This document shows, piece by piece, positions 43,504 to 51,086 of a stretch of DNA of 56,378 nucleotides. Position numbers and translations under genes: made by a program. The notes beneath the pieces were generated by a model that saw nothing but the letters and a program-made list of their open reading frames with translations, was not told where the DNA came from and ran no database searches. Numbering within the stretch: the stretch's first letter is position 1; each line of letters begins with the position of its first letter. This stretch comes from Cytophagia bacterium (GTDB lineage: Bacteria > Bacteroidota > Bacteroidia > Cytophagales > Microscillaceae): NCBI GenBank assembly GCA_004294005.1, contig RDZP01000004.1, positions 1 through 56,378 of the forward strand. The letters run 5' to 3'.

Positions 43504-46419
43504 TTATTGTTGTATAAATTGTATATTAAGGATAACTTTTGTTCCTACTGCTTCTTGAATTTCGTTTTGAAGGTCAATTATTTGAAATGTCAGATAAAAT
43601 TCTTGGTTTTGGTTGATGATATCTAATCTTTCTTGAATATTTTTGGTACCAAATGACGTATGTTTTTGGTCATTTTTTTCATTGATAATCCTTGATTTTT
43701 CTCTTCCTATTCCATTATCTTCTATTGTAATAATCAGTTGATTGTTTTGATTTTGTAGGTCAATGTATAATTTTTTTAGTCCTTTTTGCTGTCTTAATCC
43801 GTGTTTGAAGGCATTTTCTACAAAAGGTTGCAATAAAAAAGTAGGTAAATAGATTTCTTCTACTTCCAAATCGGTATCTACTTCTATTTTCCATTCAAAA
43901 TTTTCTTCCAAAAGCATTGCCTCCAAACCAATATACAAAGAAATAGTTGCTATTTCTTCCGCCAAACTTACTTTTGTTTTGGTGCTGTTGTGTAGAACTT
44001 TTCTTACCAAATTAGCAAAATTATTCAAGTATAAAATTGCTTTTGGCTTATCATTTTCGTAAATATAGGTTTTGATAGAATTAAGTACATTGAACAAAAA
44101 ATGTGGATTCATTTGTGCTTGTAAAGCGGTTTGTTGGCATAATTTGAGTTCATTTTCAAGCATTACCTGTTCTAATATCCGTTTTTGTTTTTGTTTTAAT
44201 GTATAAATATTTTGTTTTACTCTCCAATAAACCAGCAATACCAATAGTACAAAAACAGCAATAATGAACCATATATTTTGCCAAAAAGGAGGCAAAACTT
44301 CTCCTTCTATCCAAATTGTATTATTTGAACTTCTGTTTTGGTGGTCAAATATTTTGATTTCTATTCTAAATTTACCCACCGCAAGCGAAGAAAAATGAAT
44401 AAAATCAGTATTAGCAGGCAAATAATTCCAATCTCCATCTGTTTTGAGGCGGTAAGCATACCGAAATTTATCACCAGAAAGATAACAAATGCCTTCTACG
44501 CCTATTTTAAAATCATCTTGATAAGAAAGTTGCAAATTTTTAGGTAAAACGATTTTTTGTTGATTCACCAAAATATCTTTCAAAACAACATAAGCGTGTG
44601 ATTCTATTTTTTTTCTTTCAAAAGGAATACTTTGCAGACCTTTTGAAGTGCCTAACCAAATTTGATTTGCCAATACACAAATATTATGCACATCTTCTGA
44701 AATCAATCCTTCTAATTTGCCAATATTTTCCCACGTTTTTTGCTCAATATCCAAAAAATAAACTCCTTGATTAGAGGCAATTAACAACACATCTTTTTTT
44801 AATATAATTTCTCTTGCTTGTACTTCTGTGGGCAGGTAGGCAAAAGGTTTTATTTGATGTTGGGCGGTCATATTTGCCTCTATTTGATATAATTTACCTT
44901 CAAAATTGACTGCATATAGTCTTTCATTTGCTTCATCAAAAGCAAGTGCCACGATTTGAATATCTTTAAAAAAAGTTTCTTGTATTATCCATTTTCCATT
45001 TATTTTTTTTGATTTTACCAAACCTTTGTTTGTAGCCACCCATACGATTTGTGAAATATTGTTATAAGCGATTGCTCTGCCCCATTCTGTACTAATTATT
45101 TGTCTTTCTTGGGTTGCAAAGTCAGGCAAAAAATAGGTAAACGCAGAGGTAGCAAATATATAACCTTGTGGCAAATGCAAAAATGACTTAACCGAGCCAG
45201 CATTTTCGTAAGCAATAGAAATTTGATTGTTTTTGAGTTGATACAAAATATTATTCACATTAAAATAAACCACTTTATCAGCCAAATCATAGTTGATACT
45301 TCTAATATCTGCTGTTTGTGGTAGGGTGTAAGTTTGTATTTGATTGGTTTTTGTATCCAAACTATGCAATTCGCCTTTTGTATTGCCAAAATAAATATGG
45401 CTTTCATCTTGCGACATTTTTAGGATTTTTTGAGGTTCTTTTCTCCAATTTTTAAACTCAAAATTAGGAATATACAATAACCCATCATACAAAGTGGTAA
45501 GCCAATATGCACCATCTTTGTCTATCAAAAAATACGAAAACGCATATTCTTCCAAGATATGTTTGATGGTATCTGTTTTAAAATCATATATAAATATGCC
45601 CGTAAAGGTCAAAATCCAAATTCTGTCTTCTTTTTCATAAAAAACATTGGTAATTTTTTTTCCTTTTAAACTTTTTTTTAACGTAGGTAAATCTTGGTAA
45701 TAAAATGTATTGTTTTTTAGTTTATAAAAATAATTGGTCGTCATACTCACCAGCCATGTTGCTTTTGGAGAGGCAAAAACAAACGAATTACCCAATAATT
45801 CTTGTTGGGTGTGTGTAGGTTCTTCTACGACTTCACACAGGCTAAATGTTTTATTGGGTTCTAATCTTCCAACTAATTTTTCTACAAACCAAATGTTATT
45901 ATAGTTATCTTTCAATACTCTTGTGGGAGGTGCTTGTTTGAGATGAGGTTTTTTTTTATCCAAAGCAGGATAAAATGTAGATAACTTTGTGAGAGAATTA
46001 TAATAATAAATGCCATTTTTGGTAGTAAGCCATAACAGATTATCGTGGCTTGTGGCAATGTGTAAAATTTGGCTTTTTGTCAAAATTTCTAAGGCTTGCA
46101 TTTCGTCATTTTTGATACAAAAAACCTGTCCCACAAAATTATAACAATAAATAGTGCCATCATTTGCTTGGCACAAACCTGTGATAGATTTGCTTTTTTG
46201 TGCGGTGCATTTGTAAGGAATAAATTGAATACCATTGTAACGGAACAAACCTGCATCACAACCAATCCAAATAAAACCTTTTTTATCTTCTAAAATAGTA
46301 TATATTTCATTGCTGGGCAATCCTTGTTCGGTGGTAATGGCACGAAAGCTTGGTGCTTGTGCCAATGCCAAACGAAAAAAAGATAATACAAATAAAGTTA
46401 TACCAATCAACCAACGCAT
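43504..46419 (-). CDS. Propeller-sensor LytS-type histidine kinase
   Basis: 971 aa. Signal peptide (MRWLIGITLFVLSFFRLALAQ), then a two-component-regulator beta-propeller (FRAITTEQGLPSNEIYTILE, FIWIGCDAGLFRYNG), a Y_Y_Y-type Ig-like domain (about 610-700), one membrane helix (about 710-731), coiled coil, and His_kinase/HATPase of the LytS kind: AQMNPHFLFNVLNSIK with phospho-acceptor H773, LPTFLLQPFVENAFKHGL (N-box) and IEDNGIGREKS (G-box). It should sense a periplasmic ligand and phosphorylate a LytTR regulator. It appears complete, while the coupled regulator gene just downstream is disrupted, so its signal may be lost or rerouted to another regulator. Confidence 0.9.
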   Translation of the reverse strand: MRWLIGITLFVLSFFRLALAQAPSFRAITTEQGLPSNEIYTILEDKKGFIWIGCDAGLFRYNGIQFIPYKCTAQKSKSITGLCQANDGTIYCYNFVGQVFCIKNDEMQALEILTKSQILHIATSHDNLLWLTTKNGIYYYNSLTKLSTFYPALDKKKPHLKQAPPTRVLKDNYNNIWFVEKLVGRLEPNKTFSLCEVVEEPTHTQQELLGNSFVFASPKATWLVSMTTNYFYKLKNNTFYYQDLPTLKKSLKGKKITNVFYEKEDRIWILTFTGIFIYDFKTDTIKHILEEYAFSYFLIDKDGAYWLTTLYDGLLYIPNFEFKNWRKEPQKILKMSQDESHIYFGNTKGELHSLDTKTNQIQTYTLPQTADIRSINYDLADKVVYFNVNNILYQLKNNQISIAYENAGSVKSFLHLPQGYIFATSAFTYFLPDFATQERQIISTEWGRAIAYNNISQIVWVATNKGLVKSKKINGKWIIQETFFKDIQIVALAFDEANERLYAVNFEGKLYQIEANMTAQHQIKPFAYLPTEVQAREIILKKDVLLIASNQGVYFLDIEQKTWENIGKLEGLISEDVHNICVLANQIWLGTSKGLQSIPFERKKIESHAYVVLKDILVNQQKIVLPKNLQLSYQDDFKIGVEGICYLSGDKFRYAYRLKTDGDWNYLPANTDFIHFSSLAVGKFRIEIKIFDHQNRSSNNTIWIEGEVLPPFWQNIWFIIAVFVLLVLLVYWRVKQNIYTLKQKQKRILEQVMLENELKLCQQTALQAQMNPHFLFNVLNSIKTYIYENDKPKAILYLNNFANLVRKVLHNSTKTKVSLAEEIATISLYIGLEAMLLEENFEWKIEVDTDLEVEEIYLPTFLLQPFVENAFKHGLRQQKGLKKLYIDLQNQNNQLIITIEDNGIGREKSRIINEKNDQKHTSFGTKNIQERLDIINQNQEFYLTFQIIDLQNEIQEAVGTKVILNIQFIQQ

Positions 46420-46755
46420 TTGATATTTTTAGATAAAGTTTATTTTTGAGAAATAAAAACTATTTCAAATTTTATGAAGTAATTTTGGAATTTTAATTAT
46501 AGCAAGTTTTTAATTGCTTATTTTTGAAAGGGAAATAAACTATCAGCCAATAAAAATGCTTACTTTTTTTACAAATGTAAACGTTATTTCTCTAAAAAAA
46601 AAGAAATTTTAAATATTTTTCTTTGAAATCAACATACAAAAACAGGGGAATAATTTGCTTTTTTTTGTATTGATTTGTTATCTTTCAAAAAATATACTTA
46701 TATTTGCAAATTGATTTTGATAATAAAAAATAATATTCAATAGGATAAATAGATT
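46420..46755. other. Divergent intergenic region
   Basis: 336 bp between the kinase and purD starts. It holds the purD promoter (46675-46706). For the kinase I see only a -7-like TACATTTG (46579-46572, minus strand) without a TTG, far from the start. No gene or RNA seen. Confidence 0.4.
46675..46706 (+). promoter_or_regulatory. Promoter of purD
   Basis: TTG (46675-46677), 21 nt, TATATTTG (46699-46706), 50 nt upstream of purD. Confidence 0.65.
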
Positions 46756-48033
46756 ATGAAAATACTATTATTGGGCAGTGGAGGCAGAGAACACGCATTG
46801 GCTTGGAAATTGACGCAGAGTAAAAAATTAACAAAATTATATGTTGCACCCGGTAATGCAGGCACATCACAAGTCGCTGAAAATATTGACATCAATGTAA
46901 ATGATTTTCAAAAAATAGAACAATTTATTATCGAAAATGCAATAGAAATGTTGATTGTTGGTCCCGAAGAGCCTTTGGTAAAAGGTTTGAGAAATTATTT
47001 ACAGAAAAATAAAGATTTAGAAAAATTGATAATGATTGCTCCTGACGAAAATGGAGCAAAATTAGAAGGAAGCAAAGATTTTGCAAAAGAATTTATGCAA
47101 AAAAATAAAATTCCTACCGCTCAATACCAAACTTTTACCGCCGAAAATTATACAGAAGCAATTAAATACATACAAAATCATAATTTGCCTATTGTATTAA
47201 AAGCAGATGGTTTGGCAGCAGGAAAAGGCGTAATTATTCCAACTGATTATCAAACCGCAGAAAATACTTTAAAAATGATGCTATTAGAAAATAAATTTGG
47301 GGAAGCATCAAAAAAAGTAGTGATTGAAGAATTTTTGGAAGGCATTGAGTTGTCTATGTTTGTATTGACTGACGGTAAAAACTATGTATTATTGCCTGAA
47401 GCAAAAGATTACAAACGAATAGGAGAAGGAGATAAAGGACTTAATACGGGAGGAATGGGTGCAATTTCGCCTGTGCCTTTTGCTGATAATGCCTTTATAG
47501 AAAAGGTAAAAAATCAAATTATTTTACCAACTTTAGAAGGTTTGAAAAATGAAAATATTGACTATCAAGGATTTATATTTTTTGGGCTTATTAATGTAAA
47601 AGGAAATCCTTTTGTGATTGAGTACAATGTACGTATGGGCGACCCTGAAACAGAAGTTGTGATTCCACGTATTAAAAATGATTTGGTAGAAATTTTTGAA
47701 GCCGTTGGAAAAAGAAAATTGAATGAAATAAATATAGAAATCACTACTCAAACCGCTACAACTGTGATGCTGGTCGCAGGTGGTTATCCTGAGCAATACG
47801 AAAAAGGAAAAGAAATGACAGGTTTTGAAAATTTGGAAAATGTACTCGCTTTTCACGCAGGAACTACTCTTAAAAATAATACGATTTTAACTTCAGGTGG
47901 GCGTGTGTTAGCGGTTACAGCGTTGGGAGCGAATATAAAAGAAGCATTGGAGAAAAGTAATCAGGGAGCAAATCAAATTCAGTTTGAAGGAAAATATTTT
48001 AGAAAAGACATTGGTTTTGAATTTTTATTATGA
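46756..48033 (+). CDS. purD: Phosphoribosylamine-glycine ligase
   Basis: 425 aa, the usual length of PurD. N-domain MKILLLGSGGREHALAWKL and YVAPGNAG; ATP-grasp part with GSKDFAKEFMQKNKIPTA, PIVLKADGLAAGKGVII and LNTGGMGAISPVP; metal-binding region NVRMGDPETEVVIPR. It makes glycinamide ribonucleotide, the second step of purine synthesis. The stop overlaps the next gene's start by ATGA, so translation of the two is coupled. All motifs intact. Confidence 0.95.
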   Translation: MKILLLGSGGREHALAWKLTQSKKLTKLYVAPGNAGTSQVAENIDINVNDFQKIEQFIIENAIEMLIVGPEEPLVKGLRNYLQKNKDLEKLIMIAPDENGAKLEGSKDFAKEFMQKNKIPTAQYQTFTAENYTEAIKYIQNHNLPIVLKADGLAAGKGVIIPTDYQTAENTLKMMLLENKFGEASKKVVIEEFLEGIELSMFVLTDGKNYVLLPEAKDYKRIGEGDKGLNTGGMGAISPVPFADNAFIEKVKNQIILPTLEGLKNENIDYQGFIFFGLINVKGNPFVIEYNVRMGDPETEVVIPRIKNDLVEIFEAVGKRKLNEINIEITTQTATTVMLVAGGYPEQYEKGKEMTGFENLENVLAFHAGTTLKNNTILTSGGRVLAVTALGANIKEALEKSNQGANQIQFEGKYFRKDIGFEFLL

Positions 48034-48926
48034 TACAAACATTTTTAGTTTTTTTAGCCTTTTTGTGGGCGATTTATTTCATCTTTCGTAAAATTAAAAA
48101 TGATTTTACAATAAAAAAAGGCTGTGCAAAAGGTTGTGGAAGTTGTGGAATTGATAAAAAAATAAGTGTTTTTTTGTTAATTTTGGTTGTTTTACAAAGC
48201 TGTAACGCCAAAAAAGAAGAAAATAATAATGATAATCCTACTTTTGAAATCGGAAAAAGCAATAAACCTATTGCTAACAAAGAAAAATCAAAATTAATGA
48301 TGGCTGATACAAGTAAATTTGAAGAAGTGCCTGATAATTTTATACAACAAAGAGGAAGATTTAAACAAAATGGAAAATATGGTTTTCTCGATTCTTTGTA
48401 TCAAATCGTGATTGAGGCACAATTTATAGAGGCAGAGCGTTTTCAAGATACATTCACAAAGGTAAAAAAGGAAAAATTTTGGGGCGTTATTAATAAAAAA
48501 GGAAATTGGTTAGTGCCTGCAAAATATGATAAATTAGGTATTTTTAAAGATAGTGTTACTTATTTTATTCATCAACAAAAGTATGGATTTGTATCTTATC
48601 ATGGAAAAGAAATCACAAAAAATGAATATGATTGGGGTGATAATTTTTATGAAAAAAGGGCAAAAATAAGTAAAAATAAAAAATGGGGTTTTATTGATTT
48701 GAAAGGCAAAGAAATTATTGCTTTGAATTATGACGGTTGTCGTAACTTTTCTGAAAATATGGCTGCGGTTTGGCAAAATTCTCAATGGGGTTATATTGAT
48801 ACAACAGGAAAATTACTCATCAAACCACAATATGACTTGGCATTGGATTTTGAAAAAGGAAAAGCAAAAGTAAAAATTAATGGAAGTTTTGTTGAAATTG
48901 ATAAAAAAGGAAAAGTGGTGAAATAA
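48030..48926 (+). CDS. Fusion of FeoB-associated-type Cys-rich segment and WG-repeat lipoprotein
   Basis: 298 aa. Residues 1-43 look like a complete small FeoB-associated-type Cys-rich membrane protein: one helix (IQTFLVFLAFLWAIYFIF), then KKGCAKGCGSCGID with Cys32, Cys36, Cys39. Residues 43-58 then form a second, complete lipoprotein signal (KKISVFLLILVVLQSC, lipobox Cys58) without a Met. The rest (about 100-298) is built of WG repeats (KYGFLDSLYQIVIEAQF, KFWGVINKKGNWLVPAKY, KWGFIDLKGKEI, QWGYIDTTGKLLIKPQY). It reads as two genes joined in frame. A separate lipoprotein start at the ATT near 48151 cannot be excluded. Overlaps purD by 4 bp. Confidence 0.7.
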   Translation: MIQTFLVFLAFLWAIYFIFRKIKNDFTIKKGCAKGCGSCGIDKKISVFLLILVVLQSCNAKKEENNNDNPTFEIGKSNKPIANKEKSKLMMADTSKFEEVPDNFIQQRGRFKQNGKYGFLDSLYQIVIEAQFIEAERFQDTFTKVKKEKFWGVINKKGNWLVPAKYDKLGIFKDSVTYFIHQQKYGFVSYHGKEITKNEYDWGDNFYEKRAKISKNKKWGFIDLKGKEIIALNYDGCRNFSENMAAVWQNSQWGYIDTTGKLLIKPQYDLALDFEKGKAKVKINGSFVEIDKKGKVVK

Positions 48927-48960
48927 TCAAAACACTTTTCAATTTTTTTGGAAATTGTTT

Positions 48961-49395
48961 TTATTTTTTTTCTTTTGGAATAAATTTTTGAACATAGCTT
49001 TTTAATTTTTCATAATTGGTATATTCTTGTTCTGAAACTTCTAAACGTCCATTTTTAAATTGAATAATCAATAATCGATACGGAGAAGAAAATGTATTGA
49101 TGCGTTCTTCTTTGACCGCAGAAAGTTCTTGCATATCAAATGTTTTTTTTGTTTTTAAAAATTTTTTGACAATAACTATTTTTCCTTGACTGGCTGTGAT
49201 AGTTTTACAAGTCAAAAACCATCTGATTATCAATCCAAAACCTAAAACCCAAAAAAAGATAAAAGAGTATGCCCAAAAATTAGGCGTTGGAAAAGTAATG
49301 AAATAACTTCGAAAAGGAATAATACCTACCAAAATTAAGGCGATTGAAAAAACGAACATCGAAATAGTACTACGTTCTCTTGGTTCTGAAATCAT
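48961..49395 (-). CDS. Small two-helix membrane protein with PH-like C-terminus
   Basis: 144 aa from ATG 49395 (MISEPRERS); an upstream ATG at 49446 overlaps the promoter at 49417-49446 and is rejected. Two membrane helices (about 14-31 and 43-62) form a hairpin, followed by a cytoplasmic domain of about 80 residues with the pattern of bacterial PH-like domains (TITASQGKIVIVKKFLKTKK, RLLIIQFKNGRLEVSEQEY). Role unknown. Divergent from tilS with only 39 bp between starts. Confidence 0.65.
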   Translation of the reverse strand: MISEPRERSTISMFVFSIALILVGIIPFRSYFITFPTPNFWAYSFIFFWVLGFGLIIRWFLTCKTITASQGKIVIVKKFLKTKKTFDMQELSAVKEERINTFSSPYRLLIIQFKNGRLEVSEQEYTNYEKLKSYVQKFIPKEKK

Positions 49396-49416
49396 ATTTT
49401 TATTTTTATTGAAATG

Positions 49417-49446
49417 CAAAAGTATTAAAAAATTATGGTAAATCAA
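49417..49446 (-). promoter_or_regulatory. Promoter of small membrane protein gene, inside tilS start
   Basis: Minus strand TTG (49446-49444), 19 nt, TACTTTTG (49424-49417). It overlaps the first codons of tilS, so the two divergent genes share this DNA. Confidence 0.55.
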
Positions 49447-50757
49447 ATAAAAAAAATCATCAAAAAAGAAAATTTATTTTCTGAACATCATAAAATTTTA
49501 ATCGCGGTCAGTGGTGGTATAGATTCGATGGTTTTAGTGGATATTTTTTTAAAAATACATCAAAATTTTGCAATTATTCACTGTAATTTTGGATTGCGTG
49601 GAGAAGATTCGGAGCAAGATGAATTGTTTGTAAAAAATTGGGCAAAACAAAATAATATTTCTTTTTTTTCTAAAAAATTTGAAACAATACAATTTTGCAA
49701 AGCACAAAAAACAACCATTCAAGAAGGAGCAAGAAAATTGAGATATGAATGGTTTTATGAAATATTAACCAAAGAAAATTTTGATTATATTGCTACAGCC
49801 CATCATCAAGATGATAATTTAGAAACAATATTTTTGAATATAGGGCGTGGAACAGGCTTTTTTGGAATAAAAGGAATTTTACCAAAACACCAAAAACGCA
49901 TAAGACCTTTGCTTTCTATCACAAAAAAACAAATTATAAATTATGCAAAAAAAAATAATATTGTTTGGAGAGAAGATACTTCTAATGAAAAATTAGATTA
50001 TCAACGCAATCAAATTAGACATCAAATTATGCCTATTTATCATCAAATTTGTCCTAATTTGGTCAATTCTTTTGCTGATACAATAGAAAGAATGAGAGGT
50101 GCTTATCATATTTTAGAAAAAAATATCGAAACCACTGTCAATACATTTACACACAAAGAAAAAGACAGTGAAATTATCAACATAGAAGAATTAACAAAAA
50201 TAGAAAATGCTTTTTTTTATTTTGCTGAATACTTAAAAAAATACAATTTTTCATATCAATTATGTAAAAAGATTTGGGAAAATCAACCTTATTCAACAGG
50301 GAAAATGATTTATTCAAACAAAGGAAATTATAGATTATTGATAGATAGAAAAAATTGGATTGTTGCTAAAAGGCAAAAAAAACAACTTCATTACATCGAA
50401 AATGATACAATGATTTTGAATATCAATGAAAATCAATTAACAATAAAAAAAATAAATCGTCCTGATAGTTTTAAATTACTTCCAAATGAAACTTATTTAG
50501 ATATTGAAAAAATACAATTTCCTTTGATAGTTAGGAATTATTTTGTTGGTGAAAAATTTTACCCGTTAGGTATGAAAGGAAAAAGTCAAAAAATGAGTGA
50601 TTTTTTAACCAATAAAAAATTATCGAGATTTGAAAAAGAAAATACTTTGGTAATAGAAAGCAACGAAAAAATCGCTTGGGTCATCAATCAAAGAGCAAGT
50701 GAACTGTTCAAATGTGATGAAAATACAAAAGAAATTTTACATATAATTTATACATAA
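49435..50757 (+). CDS. tilS: tRNA(Ile)-lysidine synthetase
   Basis: 440 aa. PP-loop motif ILIAVSGGIDSMVLVDIFL (SGGIDS 26-31), then FGLRGEDSEQDELFV, YIATAHHQDDNLETIFLNIG and the family's C-terminal domain with KFYPLGMKGKSQKMSDFL. It converts C34 of tRNA-Ile(CAU) to lysidine with ATP and lysine, so that AUA is read as Ile; essential in AUA-rich genomes like this. The gene is followed 15 bp later by yidD, a likely operon. Confidence 0.93.
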   Translation: MVNQIKKIIKKENLFSEHHKILIAVSGGIDSMVLVDIFLKIHQNFAIIHCNFGLRGEDSEQDELFVKNWAKQNNISFFSKKFETIQFCKAQKTTIQEGARKLRYEWFYEILTKENFDYIATAHHQDDNLETIFLNIGRGTGFFGIKGILPKHQKRIRPLLSITKKQIINYAKKNNIVWREDTSNEKLDYQRNQIRHQIMPIYHQICPNLVNSFADTIERMRGAYHILEKNIETTVNTFTHKEKDSEIINIEELTKIENAFFYFAEYLKKYNFSYQLCKKIWENQPYSTGKMIYSNKGNYRLLIDRKNWIVAKRQKKQLHYIENDTMILNINENQLTIKKINRPDSFKLLPNETYLDIEKIQFPLIVRNYFVGEKFYPLGMKGKSQKMSDFLTNKKLSRFEKENTLVIESNEKIAWVINQRASELFKCDENTKEILHIIYT

Positions 50758-50772
50758 TTTATTTTTAAAAAT

Positions 50773-50997
50773 ATGCTTTCAAAAATAATTAAAAAAATAT
50801 TTATTTTTCCTGTGCGTTTGTATCAATTGATTATTTCGCCTTGGCTTCCTAATGCGTGTAGATTTCACCCAACTTGTTCACAATATATGATAGAAGCAAT
50901 ACAAAAACATGGTGTATTAAAAGGAGGTTGGTTAGGCTTGAAAAGAATAAGCAAATGTCATCCTTGGGGTAAAAGTGGACACGATCCTGTACCTTAA
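50773..50997 (+). CDS. yidD: Membrane protein insertion efficiency factor
   Basis: 74 aa. Amphipathic N-terminal helix ([20 protein letters not shown]) then the conserved Cys/His core [17 protein letters not shown] and [14 protein letters not shown]. Length and motifs are standard for YidD, which supports YidC-dependent membrane insertion. In many bacteria it sits in the rpmH-rnpA-yidC cluster; here it follows tilS instead. Confidence 0.95.
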   Translation: MLSKIIKKIFIFPVRLYQLIISPWLPNACRFHPTCSQYMIEAIQKHGVLKGGWLGLKRISKCHPWGKSGHDPVP

Positions 50998-51000
50998 AAC

Positions 51001-51043
51001 ACAATAATTTCAAAAAAAATATACAATAATTTCAAAAAAATAC
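51001..51043 (+). repeat. 22-bp tandem duplication before leuS
   Basis: acaataatttcaaaaaaaat at 51001 is repeated at 51023 (21-22 nt unit, two copies, one A shorter in the second). It lies just upstream of the leuS -7 element, where -33 would be, so it may influence promoter spacing, or be chance slippage. Confidence 0.6.
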
Positions 51044-51051
51044 TATCTTTG
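51044..51051 (+). promoter_or_regulatory. -7 element of leuS
   Basis: TATCTTTG followed by C, 35 nt before the ATG; no TTG at -33 because that region is the tandem duplication. Confidence 0.45.
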
Positions 51052-51086
51052 CACGCTAAAAATCAATTAAAAAACACTTTAAAACA

